Shown: positions 26,563-36,610, counted from the first letter of the stretch. The stretch is DNA of 64,000 nucleotides from Prevotella herbatica (GCF_017347605.1 NZ_AP024484.1:2742501-2806500); one strand, 5' to 3'. Program-made: numbers and translations. The notes: a model not told the origin generated them from the sequence alone.

Positions 26563-26646
26563 ATTGTTTAATATTGTTTCTCTGTTTTTTTGTAGTTACT
26601 TGCTACGTGATTAAACTCTCTTATCATATTGATAATGACTATTTTT

Positions 26647-27078
26647 CTATTCTTCTTCTCCCAAATAAATAACTTCAATACCAGCTTTTTTCATTAGGTT
26701 TATACCGTCTTCAAGTCGATATTTCTCACCATAAACGACGCGTTTTATTCCTGATTGTATAATCAGTTTTGAGCATTCAATACAAGGTGATGCTGTGACA
26801 TAAAGGGTGCTGCCATCGCTGTTGTTATTGCTTCGTGCCAATTTTGTGATGGCATTAGCTTCTGCGTGTAGTACGTATGGAAGAGTTACATTATTAGAAT
26901 CTTCACATAAGTTTTCAAATCCACTTGGCGTTCCATTATATCCGTCACTGATTATCATCTTGTCTTTTACTACAAGTGCGCCTACCTGTCTACGTTTACA
27001 GTATGAGTTTTCTGCCCATATCCTTGCCATACGCAGGTATCTGTAGTCTAGCTTCTCTTGTTTTTCCTCAGCAGTCAT
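26647..27078 (-). CDS. dCMP deaminase family protein
   Basis: 143 residues. The zinc site is complete: HAEAN at about 71 and PCIECSKLI at about 96. N-terminal WAENSYCKRRQVGALVVKDK is the ComEB/dCMP deaminase signature. Feeds dUMP to thymidylate synthesis. It lies between the M3 peptidase (upstream, 30 bp) and the S41 protease. Confidence 0.92.
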   Translation of the reverse strand: MTAEEKQEKLDYRYLRMARIWAENSYCKRRQVGALVVKDKMIISDGYNGTPSGFENLCEDSNNVTLPYVLHAEANAITKLARSNNNSDGSTLYVTASPCIECSKLIIQSGIKRVVYGEKYRLEDGINLMKKAGIEVIYLGEEE

Positions 27079-27108
27079 ATTGGTTATATTTATTTAGTAG
27101 TGAAACTG

Positions 27109-29184
27109 TTATTTTATGCCATTTCTTTTCAATAATGCTTCAATAGTCGGTTCCTGTCCTCTGAATCTCTTATAGAGTGCCATAGGATGTTCAGTTCCGC
27201 CCTTTGAGAGTATATTATCTCTGAAGCTTTTTGCTGTATTCTTGTCAAATATGCCATTCTTCTTGAATACGCTGAATGCATCTGCATCTAACACTTCTGC
27301 CCATTTGTAGCTGTAGTATCCTGCTGCATAACCACCCGCCATGATATGACTGAATTGTACTGTCATACATGTGTTTGGTAGTTGTTCCGACAGCATAGCC
27401 TTTTCCCAAGCTTTCTTTTCAAATGGGATTATATCTTCATTAAACTCCTCTTTCTTTGTGTAGTATGCCATGTCAAGAAGTCCAAAGCTTACTTGTCTCA
27501 TACAACCATAGGCAGCCATGAAATTTCTGCTCTTAACTATTCTGTCTATCAGTTCGTCTGGAATAGGCTCACCTGTCTGATAATGGAAAGCGAATGTGCG
27601 CAAGAAATCTTTCTCTACAGCATAGTTCTCCATGAACTGTGATGGTAGTTCAACGAAATCCCACCATACGTTTGTACCGCTTAAACTCTCAAAGCGTGTG
27701 TTAGCAAACATACCATGTAGTGAATGTCCGAATTCATGAAGGAAGGTTTCAACTTCGCCAAGTGTAAGCAATGCAGGTTTGTCATCGGTTGGTTTAGTCA
27801 AGTTCATGACAAGGCTCACGTGGGGTCTACTGTTGTTTCCCTTGTGGTCTATCCATTGTCCCTTGAACTCTGTCATCCAAGCTCCACCTTGCTTGCCGTT
27901 TCTAGGATGGAAATCAGCATATAGTACAGCTAGGAAGCTATTATCTTCGTCAAACACTTCATAGGCTTTAACGTCTTGGTTATAAACCGGAATATCTTTA
28001 TTTTCTTTGAAGGTTATTCCGTATAGTTTTGTTGCAAGTCCGAATACACCTTTTATTACATTTGATATTTCAAAATACGGTCTTAGCATTTCTGCGTCCA
28101 GATTGTATTTTGCCATTTGTAGTTTGTGTGAGTAGAAGCTGAAGTCCCAAGGTTCTAGTTTGAAGTCATTTCCTTCAACCTTCTTCGCCATAGTCTCAAT
28201 CTCTCCAACCTCATTTTGTGCAGTTGGTTTATATGCATCTATTAGGTCATTGAGCAGCTTATATACATTATCTATATTGCTAGCCATTCTATGTTTCAAT
28301 ACATAGTCTGCAAATGTATCAAAGCCTAGCAGTTGTGCTATTTCCCTTCTAAGGTTTATGAGTTTCTTGCATATTTCCAGATTGTTCTCACTATTGTCGT
28401 GAGTACATTCTGTATTTCTTGCCATATACATATCCTTACGTAGGTTACGCATTGTGGAATATGTCATGAATGGGCTATAGCTAGGATAATCCAATGTAAA
28501 TATCCAACCCTCTTTATCTTTTTCTTTTGCAGTTTGTGCAGCAGCCTCTTTTGCAGTGTCAGGCAGACCGTCAAGCTCATCTTTATTTGTAATATGTAGC
28601 TCGTAAGCCTTAGTCTCTTTCAATAAGTTCTGTGAAAATTGCAATGACATCATGCTTGATTCTTCAGTGAGCTTGCGCAATTTGTCCTTATCTGCATCGT
28701 TCAGCAAAGCACCGCTTCTAACAAAGCCGTCATAGCTTTTGTCTAGTAGCATCTGTTCTTCTGCTGTTAATTCGCGATGATGCTCATGTACATATTTTAT
28801 TTTCTCAAAAAGTTTCTTGTTAAGACTAACGTCGTTTGAATGCTTTGTGAGTATAGGACTTAACTTTTGAGCAAGTTCGTCCATTTCGTCGTTGGTATCA
28901 GCACTAAGCATGCATGAAAACACATTTGATACTCTATCCAATAGGTCGTAGTAGTGTTCACCTTTCTCAGTGTCAACTCTTGCAATAATATTATCAAATG
29001 TTGGTTCAGCTGTATCGTTGATGATTTTATCAATTTCTTCGTCATCACGCTTAATACCCTCCATAAAAGCCTCTTCGTAATCTGAGGTATTTATGCGTTC
29101 AAATGGAACAGTATAATGTGGTGTTCCGTAGTCTTCAAAAAATGGATTTATTCTTTTTGTATTATGTTTATTATTCTCAATCAT
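27109..29184 (-). CDS. M3-family oligopeptidase (Dcp/OpdA type)
   Basis: 691 residues, full length for the family. The zinc motif HEFGHSLH lies at about 482, with the downstream ligand in the ESLSGTNVWWDFVELPSQFMENY segment. No signal peptide, so cytoplasmic. Degrades short peptides. Neighbouring genes are unrelated in function; spacing to the Crp gene is 27 bp. Confidence 0.93.
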   Translation of the reverse strand: MIENNKHNTKRINPFFEDYGTPHYTVPFERINTSDYEEAFMEGIKRDDEEIDKIINDTAEPTFDNIIARVDTEKGEHYYDLLDRVSNVFSCMLSADTNDEMDELAQKLSPILTKHSNDVSLNKKLFEKIKYVHEHHRELTAEEQMLLDKSYDGFVRSGALLNDADKDKLRKLTEESSMMSLQFSQNLLKETKAYELHITNKDELDGLPDTAKEAAAQTAKEKDKEGWIFTLDYPSYSPFMTYSTMRNLRKDMYMARNTECTHDNSENNLEICKKLINLRREIAQLLGFDTFADYVLKHRMASNIDNVYKLLNDLIDAYKPTAQNEVGEIETMAKKVEGNDFKLEPWDFSFYSHKLQMAKYNLDAEMLRPYFEISNVIKGVFGLATKLYGITFKENKDIPVYNQDVKAYEVFDEDNSFLAVLYADFHPRNGKQGGAWMTEFKGQWIDHKGNNSRPHVSLVMNLTKPTDDKPALLTLGEVETFLHEFGHSLHGMFANTRFESLSGTNVWWDFVELPSQFMENYAVEKDFLRTFAFHYQTGEPIPDELIDRIVKSRNFMAAYGCMRQVSFGLLDMAYYTKKEEFNEDIIPFEKKAWEKAMLSEQLPNTCMTVQFSHIMAGGYAAGYYSYKWAEVLDADAFSVFKKNGIFDKNTAKSFRDNILSKGGTEHPMALYKRFRGQEPTIEALLKRNGIK

Positions 29185-29211
29185 ACTAACTAGTGTTATT
29201 ATATATCTATG

Positions 29212-29907
29212 TTATATTGTAAGCTCTTTCGCCTGCATCATTGCAGTTTCAATCTTTTCAATATAAATGTAACCACGTTTAAGTTTCAAAATTCCTTTTT
29301 CTTCCATTCTGTTCAATGCCTTTGACACATCCAGTCTACTATCGTTTATTTCCTTAGCAAGTTGTGTCATCTTGATGTTGATGATTTTCCTTCCTGCTGG
29401 TCTAAGGCATCTGTCAGAGATAAATCTTATAATTCTGCTTTCCAGATTGTCTGGATATTTGCGTAGCAATTGTCTTTCTTGCTTTTGTATCATTGTTGAC
29501 AGCATATTCATAATATTGATTCTGAATATCATGTATTTATCACTGAGTCTCATCACTTCACTCTTGTCGATTTTCAATATTCTGCAAGTTGTCTTTGCTT
29601 TGAAAGTCTTTGTGTAGTTTTGTATCAGACCGAATAACCTTTCAGGTTGTAGTATCTCTGGCGATGAAATGTCTTCAATAATTTGGTAGCAATGATCTGC
29701 TGCAATAGTAACAACTTCGGCAATACCGTTGAGAAGAAACATCAGATGATTGCAGTTCTCGTTTTCGTCAATGATGGTTTCTTCTGGTTCGTATTTGTGG
29801 AAATCGAATTTCGTATGTGCCACAACATCTCCAAGGTCTGCTTTTCCAAGTCCTTGAAATAAAGGCAGAGTTAAAAGTTTGCTGTATAATTGAAATTCGT
29901 TCTCCAT
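29212..29907 (-). CDS. Crp/Fnr-family transcriptional regulator
   Basis: 231 residues: cyclic-nucleotide-binding-type domain (about 15-125, FHKYEPEETIIDENENCNHLMFLLNGIAEVVT), a dimer helix, and a C-terminal helix-turn-helix (TQLAKEINDSRLDVSKALNR, about 180-200). No Cys cluster of the Fnr type is visible, so it probably senses a nucleotide or another small ligand. Five bases from the apbE gene. Confidence 0.88.
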   Translation of the reverse strand: MENEFQLYSKLLTLPLFQGLGKADLGDVVAHTKFDFHKYEPEETIIDENENCNHLMFLLNGIAEVVTIAADHCYQIIEDISSPEILQPERLFGLIQNYTKTFKAKTTCRILKIDKSEVMRLSDKYMIFRINIMNMLSTMIQKQERQLLRKYPDNLESRIIRFISDRCLRPAGRKIINIKMTQLAKEINDSRLDVSKALNRMEEKGILKLKRGYIYIEKIETAMMQAKELTI

Positions 29908-29911
29908 ATTT

Positions 29912-30946
29912 TTATTTCTCTATCTTTTTCTGTAATGCCGGAGAATACCACACTTTGTTTTTGCCGTCTTTTCCTGCATATATGAAATATGCCATCAATT
30001 CTGGATGTCTTTTTAGCACAGCTTCAGATTTTTCTATTCCCAAAACCATGAATGCAGTTGCGTAGGCATCAGCTTCAGCACACTTGTTTGCCAAAACTGT
30101 TGATGATAGAAGACTATGCTGAACAGGTCTGCCTGTCTTCGGGTCTATTTCATGTGCGTATTTCTTCCCATTTTTATAGTAAAAATTACGATAGTTTCCA
30201 CTTGTAGCCATTGCCTTGTCTGTGATATCCAACACAGTTTGAAGTTGCTGATTAGTGTTCAGACTGTCATCGGTAGGTTGGGTGACTCCAATCTTCCAAG
30301 GTAATCTCTTTTCGCTTAGACCGCTTGTCACAACTTCTCCGCCAATCTCAACCATATAGTTTTTTATGTCATGGCGTCTCATCACAGTTGCTACAGCATC
30401 ACTGCCAAATCCTTTAGCAACAGCACTGAAATCAAGCATCATGTTTTTAAGTTTCTTTGAAAGATATGTCTTTCCGCTTAACTTCTCCACGTTAATGTTT
30501 TGCATTCCTACGAGTTTCCTTAAGCTGTCTACCTGTTGTTGATCTGGCATCTTCTGGTGTTTGAATCCAAATCCCCATGCGTTTACAAGAGGAGCTACAG
30601 TAATATCAAAAGCTCCATTAGTGTCTTTGTTCACTTCTTGTGATAATGTCAGCACACTCATAAACATATCACTTGCCTCTACTTTTTTGCCGTTGTTGAA
30701 AGCAGCTACTGTAGATTTTTTATTGAACATTGAAAATTCACCGTCAACTTTGTTAAGTTCAGCTAATATTTCATTGTTTAGATCTTTGTCATATTGATAT
30801 GTAACGTGATACACCGTTCCGAAGATAAATCCCTCATTTTTCTGATAAGGCATATCTCTCTGTTGCTTTACGATAAGAACCGTACCGACTATAAGAGCCA
30901 GTAGGAATGCAACTTGTGCGTAAGTTTTCTTTTTTCCTTTCATCAT
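29912..30946 (-). CDS. apbE: FAD:protein FMN transferase
   Basis: 344 residues with an N-terminal membrane/signal segment (VAFLLALIVGTVLIVKQ). Flavinylates Thr residues of partner proteins such as the NQR/RNF subunits. Family motifs: NAWGFGFKHQK, DFSAVAKGFGSDAVA, EIGGEVVTSG, ATSGNYRNFYYKNGKKYAHE (below as IDPKTGRP) and CAEADAYATAFMVLG. Its start overlaps the stop of the upstream DUF6048-like gene (ATGA). Confidence 0.92.
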   Translation of the reverse strand: MMKGKKKTYAQVAFLLALIVGTVLIVKQQRDMPYQKNEGFIFGTVYHVTYQYDKDLNNEILAELNKVDGEFSMFNKKSTVAAFNNGKKVEASDMFMSVLTLSQEVNKDTNGAFDITVAPLVNAWGFGFKHQKMPDQQQVDSLRKLVGMQNINVEKLSGKTYLSKKLKNMMLDFSAVAKGFGSDAVATVMRRHDIKNYMVEIGGEVVTSGLSEKRLPWKIGVTQPTDDSLNTNQQLQTVLDITDKAMATSGNYRNFYYKNGKKYAHEIDPKTGRPVQHSLLSSTVLANKCAEADAYATAFMVLGIEKSEAVLKRHPELMAYFIYAGKDGKNKVWYSPALQKKIEK

Positions 30947-31644
30947 AGTTCAAATGTTATGTTAAATTCTCCACCAAGTCGGCTGTTGCCGCTTTTGCCG
31001 TATCCTGGCACATACCATGCTTCTCCGATGTCTCCGTGTGTATGAAATAGTCTGCGCTTGTATCTCACGCTCCATCCCATTCTCACAGGTCCAAATATTT
31101 TTGCGTCTATTGTGAATACACCTTCAAGCCAGTGATAAGTGCAACTTACGTCTTTTGCATTGAAGTCTGTCTTGTCGCCCCATATTGGATCAACGATCCC
31201 TGGGCTGTTAACGTCGTATTTAAAAGATGTATAGCCATATCTGAAACCTCCGTACACACGATATATATCATGTTTGTTTTTGCTCAGGTTCCAGTCCATA
31301 CCTATTCTGCCGTATGGGGCAGTTGATTTATAAGTCAATTTTGTTGTAACATCCTCTGCGTTAGCTTTTCCTATACCAAGTTCAATGATTGGAAACCATT
31401 TGTCTTTAAGATTCACTCTCATTGCAGCTTGATATTGTCCATAGCTGCCGAATGCTAATTGAGCAGGTCCTACAAGATCTGTAGAAACAGCTATGCCTCT
31501 GAATAGCGGAATCGTATCAGGAGCAACTGTTGTCACGACTTTCTTTCTGCCTTGTTGTGCGTTAGCAGTAAGGACAGTAAGCATGACAACACTAATTACT
31601 GCTGCTATTCTTGAAATGTATGAGGAATGTACTCTTTGTAGCAT
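30943..31644 (-). CDS. DUF6048-like outer-membrane protein
   Basis: 233 residues with a signal peptide (ISVVMLTVLTANAQ) and a beta-barrel-like body ending in an amphipathic strand (GGEFNITFEL), typical of a small outer-membrane barrel. I recall this family (DUF6048) as the regular partner of DUF6452 proteins in Bacteroidales. It overlaps the upstream gene by 53 bp, a strong sign of translational coupling, and runs into apbE by 4 bp. Confidence 0.6.
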   Translation of the reverse strand: MLQRVHSSYISRIAAVISVVMLTVLTANAQQGRKKVVTTVAPDTIPLFRGIAVSTDLVGPAQLAFGSYGQYQAAMRVNLKDKWFPIIELGIGKANAEDVTTKLTYKSTAPYGRIGMDWNLSKNKHDIYRVYGGFRYGYTSFKYDVNSPGIVDPIWGDKTDFNAKDVSCTYHWLEGVFTIDAKIFGPVRMGWSVRYKRRLFHTHGDIGEAWYVPGYGKSGNSRLGGEFNITFEL

Positions 31645-32095
31645 CGTAAGTTACGTTTGGATTATTTATGACAATTGTGTCTATTCTGTTCTTGGTGTAT
31701 TTCACACCAGTTACAACGTGGAAGATGGCTGGGTTACAATCCACTGCTTCAAAATGAGGAGTATTTGTCTTGGTCACCTTTATCGTATCAAACTGAGAAC
31801 CTGTGGAATTCTTTATTTCCATAAAGTATACGTCTTCGTTGCGTTGATAGCTCATTGGCAGTTGAAAGCTGTCTGTGTTTACCGATTTGTTAATAATAAC
31901 AGAGTCGTTTCCGTCACCTAGATTTGCCGACAAGGTTAGCGAGTCAGCCAACGTTTTAATATCACCTGCCAGTTTGTATTTTGCGTACACACGATTGTTC
32001 AGCGGGCAATCAATGCTCGAACATCCTGCTACGACAAACAGCGTTATCAATATGTATAGGGATAATTTTAAATCCCATCCTCCGTTTTTCTTCAT
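31592..32095 (-). CDS. DUF6452-like lipoprotein
   Basis: 167 residues with a hydrophobic signal and lipobox VAGC followed by SSIDCPLNN; the C-S-x-I-D-C-x-L-N-N pattern is what I associate with DUF6452. The rest is beta-rich (VYAKYKLAGDIKTLADSLTL). Envelope location, function unknown. Starts immediately after the GT2 gene ends (2-bp gap) and overlaps the barrel gene downstream. Confidence 0.6.
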   Translation of the reverse strand: MKKNGGWDLKLSLYILITLFVVAGCSSIDCPLNNRVYAKYKLAGDIKTLADSLTLSANLGDGNDSVIINKSVNTDSFQLPMSYQRNEDVYFMEIKNSTGSQFDTIKVTKTNTPHFEAVDCNPAIFHVVTGVKYTKNRIDTIVINNPNVTYDATKSTFLIHFKNSSSN

Positions 32096-32096
32096 T

Positions 32097-33047
32097 CTAT
32101 ATTTCTTTCTCTACTTGATAGTCGTTCCTTGATGGGTTCTGTCTGCTTATAAGGTCACCAAGGAATCCAGCTAGGAAGAATTGGCTACCTAAAAGCATTG
32201 TTGTAAGTGCTATATAGAAATATGGCGACTCTGTTATAAGTCTTTGTGGAATGCCATTGTATAAAGCGTATGCTTTGTCGGCACCTATGCATATAACTGC
32301 GAATAAACCAATCATGAACATTATCGAACCAAGGAATCCAAAAACGTGCATAGGCTTCTTTCCGAAGTTGCTGAGAAACCAGAGAGTTATCAAGTCAAGA
32401 TAACCGTTGAAGAAGCGGTTGAGTCCGAATTTACTACTTCCATATTTCCTAGCCTGGTGTTGTACCACCTTTTCTCCGATTTTATCGAATCCTGCGCTCT
32501 TTGCAAGATAAGGTATATATCTATGCATTTCTCCATATACCTCAATGTTTTTAACAACATCTTTGCGATATGCTTTAAGTCCGCAGTTGAAATCATGCAG
32601 ATTGTGAACTCCGCTTATCTTTCTTGCTGTTGCGTTAAATAGCTTTGTAGGGAGAGTTTTTGTGATAGGATCGTATCTCTTCTGCTTGTAGCCCGAAACA
32701 AGATCAAATCCATCTTCTGTTATCATTTTGTATAGTCCAGGTATTTCATCTGGAGAATCCTGCAAATCTGCATCCATCGTGATTACTACGTCACCTTGCG
32801 CTTTTGCGAATCCACAATATAGTGCTGGACTTTTTCCGTAGTTTCTGCGGAACTTCAATCCCTTTACATTATCGTCTTTTTTAGCTAAATTCTCAATCAC
32901 ATTCCATGACTTGTCGGTACTTCCGTCGTTCACGAATATTATTTCATAGCTATAGTTGTTGGCTTTCATCACGCGCTGTATCCACGCATGTAGTTCTGGC
33001 AGTGATTCTTCCTCGTTGTAAAGAGGTACTACAATAGTTATATTCAT
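32097..33047 (-). CDS. GT2-family glycosyltransferase (polyprenyl-phosphate type)
   Basis: 316 residues from ATG 33047; an in-frame start at 33098 would only add an unconserved basic stretch overlapping the next gene. GT-A motifs: VVPLYNEEESLPEL, FVNDGSTDKSW, DADLQDSPDEIP and GLKAYRKDV, followed by two C-terminal membrane helices. This is the DPMS/GtrB/ArnC layout, transferring a sugar to a lipid phosphate at the inner membrane. Acceptor and sugar unknown. Confidence 0.9.
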   Translation of the reverse strand: MNITIVVPLYNEEESLPELHAWIQRVMKANNYSYEIIFVNDGSTDKSWNVIENLAKKDDNVKGLKFRRNYGKSPALYCGFAKAQGDVVITMDADLQDSPDEIPGLYKMITEDGFDLVSGYKQKRYDPITKTLPTKLFNATARKISGVHNLHDFNCGLKAYRKDVVKNIEVYGEMHRYIPYLAKSAGFDKIGEKVVQHQARKYGSSKFGLNRFFNGYLDLITLWFLSNFGKKPMHVFGFLGSIMFMIGLFAVICIGADKAYALYNGIPQRLITESPYFYIALTTMLLGSQFFLAGFLGDLISRQNPSRNDYQVEKEI

Positions 33048-33063
33048 TTTATTCTCAAACTTT

Positions 33064-33585
33064 TTATTTCTTAACTTTAAATCTTGCGAATGCTGCAATG
33101 AATATTGAGCATATCCAACCGATTATCAGATTGTACACCATTATCATGAATGATAGTTCAAGAGGTGTCATTGTGTTGATAAGCGTCATGGCGTCATTGA
33201 TTTCTTTTGTGTCAATGCCGTTTTGCTTATATGTAGTTTGCATTGCAAGCATCATCGTACTTACTGTTCCCATGAATCTTCCTTGGTCAAGAAACCTGAA
33301 ATAGAGGAATTGTGCTACTCCGAATATCAGAGAACTATAGAAAAAAGTATACATGCAGTACACAAGCGCTCTCCTGTAAGATATGTTACCTTCTAGAGCG
33401 TAGTTCTTGAAACTTATCATTCGCCATGCTACAAAGAATGGTGTTGATAGAGCTAGTAGTCCACCAATGCTTGACTGTGGAGTTAAAATTGTAAATGCAA
33501 ATGCTGAAATCCACAACAATGAGAGCAATGCTCCATCCTGTCGTGCGAATGCCTTTGTCTGATTTATGGCACGAATATTAATCAT
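33064..33585 (-). CDS. DUF4199 membrane protein
   Basis: 173 residues with four hydrophobic segments (LLSLLWISAFAFTIL, LLALSTPFFVAWRMI, YCMYTFFYSSLIFGVAQFLY, LSFMIMVYNLIIGWICSIFI). Layout matches DUF4199, which typically sits directly before a GT2 gene as here (16-bp gap). Function unknown. Confidence 0.8.
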   Translation of the reverse strand: MINIRAINQTKAFARQDGALLSLLWISAFAFTILTPQSSIGGLLALSTPFFVAWRMISFKNYALEGNISYRRALVYCMYTFFYSSLIFGVAQFLYFRFLDQGRFMGTVSTMMLAMQTTYKQNGIDTKEINDAMTLINTMTPLELSFMIMVYNLIIGWICSIFIAAFARFKVKK

Positions 33586-33728
33586 TAACTGAATTTATGT
33601 TTATAAACAGTGCAAAGATAATTATTTTCTATCATATAAATTCATAACAAGATTACTTTTTGGCTTATTTTTACTTTTTAAACGCAAAACTTTCCCTATC
33701 TGCTGCTTAACTTTAAACTTTAAAGCTA

Positions 33729-33758
33729 TTTGCTTTCTACCAAAAAGTTGTATCTTTG
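33729..33758 (+). promoter_or_regulatory. mutS2 promoter
   Basis: TTTG at 33729-33732, 18 bp, TATCTTTG at 33751-33758. The transcription start would fall near 33765, so start codons before that are excluded and the leader is only a few bases. Confidence 0.75.
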
Positions 33759-33777
33759 CACCAAAGTAATGTCATTT

Positions 33778-36336
33778 ATGATTTATCCTGATAATTTTGA
33801 AGATAAAATCGGATTTACCGATATACGTAATTTGCTGCGTGAACGTTGTCTGTCCACGCTTGGAAAGTCGCAGGTTGACGCTATGGAATTCTCGTCAGAC
33901 CATTTGCTCATCAATGAACTTCATGACCAAACTCGTGAGTTGGCTGCACTTCTTGAGGAAAATCCTGATTTTCCATTAGGGAATATATACGACATGCGTG
34001 AGAGTTTGAAGCGTGCACGTATTGCTAATACTCATCTTGAAGAGGAAGAATTCTTTAATCTTCGCCGAAGTCTTGACACGATCAATAAGATTGTTAGTAT
34101 TTTGCACCCTGATGAAATTGAGAATGCCCCAGGAAAGGCTTTGTTTCTTTTGTCGGATGGCATCGCTACGTTTCCTAATCTTATTCAGCGTATAGATCAA
34201 GTTATAGATAAGTTTGGACACATGCGTGACAATGCTTCTCCTGAATTACTTAGACTTCGTCGTGAACTTGCTAGGGCTGAAGGTTCTGTTTCTCGTACTT
34301 TGTATGGAATTTTACGTTCTGCACAGGCCGAAGGTGTTGTTGATAAGGATGTAACTCCAACAATGCGTGACGGTAGACTTGTGATACCTGTTGCTCCTGG
34401 ATTGAAACGACGTATAAACGGTATTGTGCATGATGAAAGTGCTACCGGTAGAACTGTCTTTGTAGAACCGGCTGAGGTTGTTGAGGCAAATAATAAAATT
34501 CGCGAATTAGAAGCTGAAGAGCGTCAAGAAGTTATAAGAATACTCATCGTTATAACCGATCATGTGCGACCAAATGTTAGAGAAATCCTAGACTCGTTTA
34601 ATTTCCTCGGCATAATGGATTTCATAAATGCCAAAGTTGAGTTGGGAAAGAGTCTTCATGCCATTTCTCCTGAAGTTAAGTCGTCACCATATATGGATTG
34701 GATAGAGGCTAGACATCCTTTATTAGAAAAGCGTTTATCTGCTAATGGTGGTAAAATTGTATCGTTGGGTATAACTCTTACTTCTGATAAGCATATCCTT
34801 ATTATTTCTGGTCCTAATGCTGGTGGTAAGTCTGTCTGTCTTAAAACAGTAGGACTGTTGCAGTATATGTTGCAGTGTGGTCTGCCAATTCCTGTAAGTT
34901 ATCGTTCCACTTGTGGAATCTTCGATGACATGATGATGGATATTGGAGATGAGCAGAGTCTTGAAAACGATTTATCTACATATTCTTCTCATCTGCTGAA
35001 TATGAAGAGTATGATGAAACAGGCTTCAGATCGCACCCTTATCCTTATTGACGAATTTGGTACAGGTACCGAACCTCAGATTGGTGGTGCCATTGCTGAG
35101 AGTGTTTTGGATAAGTTTTGCTCAAAGGGCGCATGGGCTGTAATCACCACCCATTATCAGAATCTTAAGCATTTTGCTGATTCTCATCCTGGAGTTGTCA
35201 ATGGTGCAATGCTATATGATCGCCATGAGATGCGTGCGCTCTTCCAACTTGCTATAGGAAGACCGGGTAGTAGTTTCGCCATTGAAATAGCACGTAAGAT
35301 AGGACTCCCTGAAGATGTGATCGCAGAAGCTTCTGAGATAGTTGGAAACGACTATATACAGAGTGATAAGTATTTACAGGATATTGTTCGTGATAAGCGT
35401 TATTGGGAAGCCAAGCGACAATCTATCCATCAACGTGAAAAAGATGTAGAGAAGACCATCTCTAAATATGAACAGGAAATTGCGGAACTGCAAAGCCAGA
35501 GACGTGATATTGTAGCAAAGGCAAAGGCTGAAGCTGAAGAACTGTTGAAGGAAAGTAACAAACGTATTGAAAACGCAATTCGTGAAATCAAACAAAATCA
35601 AGCAGAAAAAGAGGCTACTCGTAAGATTCGTGAGGAACTGCGTGACTTTGAAACTGCTGTGAGTTCAGGAAAAACAGTTACTGGTAAACAGTCTCATGGA
35701 ATTATTTCTGATGATGATTTCGAAAAGAAAATGAAGCAGATCGAGCAGCGTCGTCAGCGCAAGGAACAGCGTAAGAAAGAGAAAGCTGATAAAAAAAGCA
35801 TTCAACCTGTTTCTGATAGCCCAATCGATATAAATATGTCTATCGCCGATAGTTCAAATGGAACGATAGGAATTGGCTCAACGGTACGTATAAAAGGATT
35901 GTCTTCAACGGGGACAATAGAGTCTATTGATGGAAAAATGTGTACGGTTATATTTGGCGGTATGCGCTCAAAGATGCGCCTTGACCGTTTGGAAGCTGCA
36001 AGTGGAGTAGGGAATAAAGAGAACGATGAGGCAGCTGATAACGCATATCAGGTAAGCCGTGCTACCCGTGACACGATAGATGATCATAAGAAAAACTTTC
36101 ATCAGGATTTGGATGTCAGGGGAATGCGTGGCGATGAGGCTCTTAATGCAGTTCAGTATTTCATAGATGATGCAATACTTGTGGGCATGAGTAGAGTACG
36201 TATCTTGCATGGAAAAGGTAACGGAATCCTTCGTAGTCTTATAAGGCAATATCTTGCAGGGATTCCTAATGTCACTCATTATGCAGATGAGCATGTGCAG
36301 TTTGGCGGTGCTGGAATAACGATAGTAGATTTTTAA
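33778..36336 (+). CDS. mutS2: Endonuclease MutS2
   Basis: 852 residues from ATG 33778 (MIYPDNFEDKIGFTDIRNLL); ATG 33769 is a possible alternative, earlier ones precede the promoter. ATPase core with Walker A GPNAGGKS (about 346) and Walker B TLILIDEFGTGTEPQIGGA (about 421); a long coiled coil (about 540-680); and a C-terminal Smr nuclease domain with LDVRGMRGDEA and HGKGNGILR. MutS2 suppresses recombination and, in Bacillus, splits collided ribosomes. Full length and intact. Confidence 0.95.
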   Translation: MIYPDNFEDKIGFTDIRNLLRERCLSTLGKSQVDAMEFSSDHLLINELHDQTRELAALLEENPDFPLGNIYDMRESLKRARIANTHLEEEEFFNLRRSLDTINKIVSILHPDEIENAPGKALFLLSDGIATFPNLIQRIDQVIDKFGHMRDNASPELLRLRRELARAEGSVSRTLYGILRSAQAEGVVDKDVTPTMRDGRLVIPVAPGLKRRINGIVHDESATGRTVFVEPAEVVEANNKIRELEAEERQEVIRILIVITDHVRPNVREILDSFNFLGIMDFINAKVELGKSLHAISPEVKSSPYMDWIEARHPLLEKRLSANGGKIVSLGITLTSDKHILIISGPNAGGKSVCLKTVGLLQYMLQCGLPIPVSYRSTCGIFDDMMMDIGDEQSLENDLSTYSSHLLNMKSMMKQASDRTLILIDEFGTGTEPQIGGAIAESVLDKFCSKGAWAVITTHYQNLKHFADSHPGVVNGAMLYDRHEMRALFQLAIGRPGSSFAIEIARKIGLPEDVIAEASEIVGNDYIQSDKYLQDIVRDKRYWEAKRQSIHQREKDVEKTISKYEQEIAELQSQRRDIVAKAKAEAEELLKESNKRIENAIREIKQNQAEKEATRKIREELRDFETAVSSGKTVTGKQSHGIISDDDFEKKMKQIEQRRQRKEQRKKEKADKKSIQPVSDSPIDINMSIADSSNGTIGIGSTVRIKGLSSTGTIESIDGKMCTVIFGGMRSKMRLDRLEAASGVGNKENDEAADNAYQVSRATRDTIDDHKKNFHQDLDVRGMRGDEALNAVQYFIDDAILVGMSRVRILHGKGNGILRSLIRQYLAGIPNVTHYADEHVQFGGAGITIVDF

Positions 36337-36372
36337 TAGATGTTAAAATCGTAAAATAGTTTATGTATTTTT

Positions 36373-36402
36373 TTTGCCATTCAAAAAAAACGTTTACTTT
36401 TG
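36373..36402 (+). promoter_or_regulatory. Promoter for SRP RNA and tRNA-Thr
   Basis: TTTG at 36373-36376, 18 bp, TACTTTTG at 36395-36402, directly before the SRP RNA. Confidence 0.75.
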
Positions 36403-36423
36403 CACCCGCTTAACAAAAGCAAC

Positions 36424-36523
36424 ATGGGCAAGTCCCTTACGGTCAGCTCCCTTGGAATCCCCCAGGACGGGAACGTAGCAAGGGTACTTGGTTGTAGCGT
36501 CGCGATAAGGATCGCTTGCCCAC
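36424..36523 (+). ncRNA. ffs: Signal recognition particle RNA (small bacterial type)
   Basis: About 100 nt closed by the stem GGGCAAG (36426-36432) / CTTGCCC (36515-36521). The conserved Ffh-binding domain is visible: ACGGTCAGCTCCC on the 5' side and GGGAACGTAGCAAGGGTA on the 3' side of an extended CCCCCAGGAC loop. It is followed two bases later by tRNA-Thr, so the two are probably processed from one transcript. Confidence 0.85.
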
Positions 36524-36525
36524 CC

Positions 36526-36599
36526 GCCTCTTTAGCTCAGTTGGCCAGAGCACGTGATTTGTAATCTCGGGGTCGTTGGTTCGAATCCGACAAGAGGCT
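36526..36599 (+). tRNA. tRNA-Thr (TGT)
   Basis: Acceptor stem GCCTCTT / AAGAGGC, D arm GCTC-AGTTGGCCA-GAGC, anticodon loop TT-TGT-AA (threonine, codon ACA), T arm GTTGG-TTCGAAT-CCGAC. The anticodon stem has one mismatch. CCA is not encoded. Confidence 0.93.
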
Positions 36600-36610
36600 C
36601 AAAAAAAACA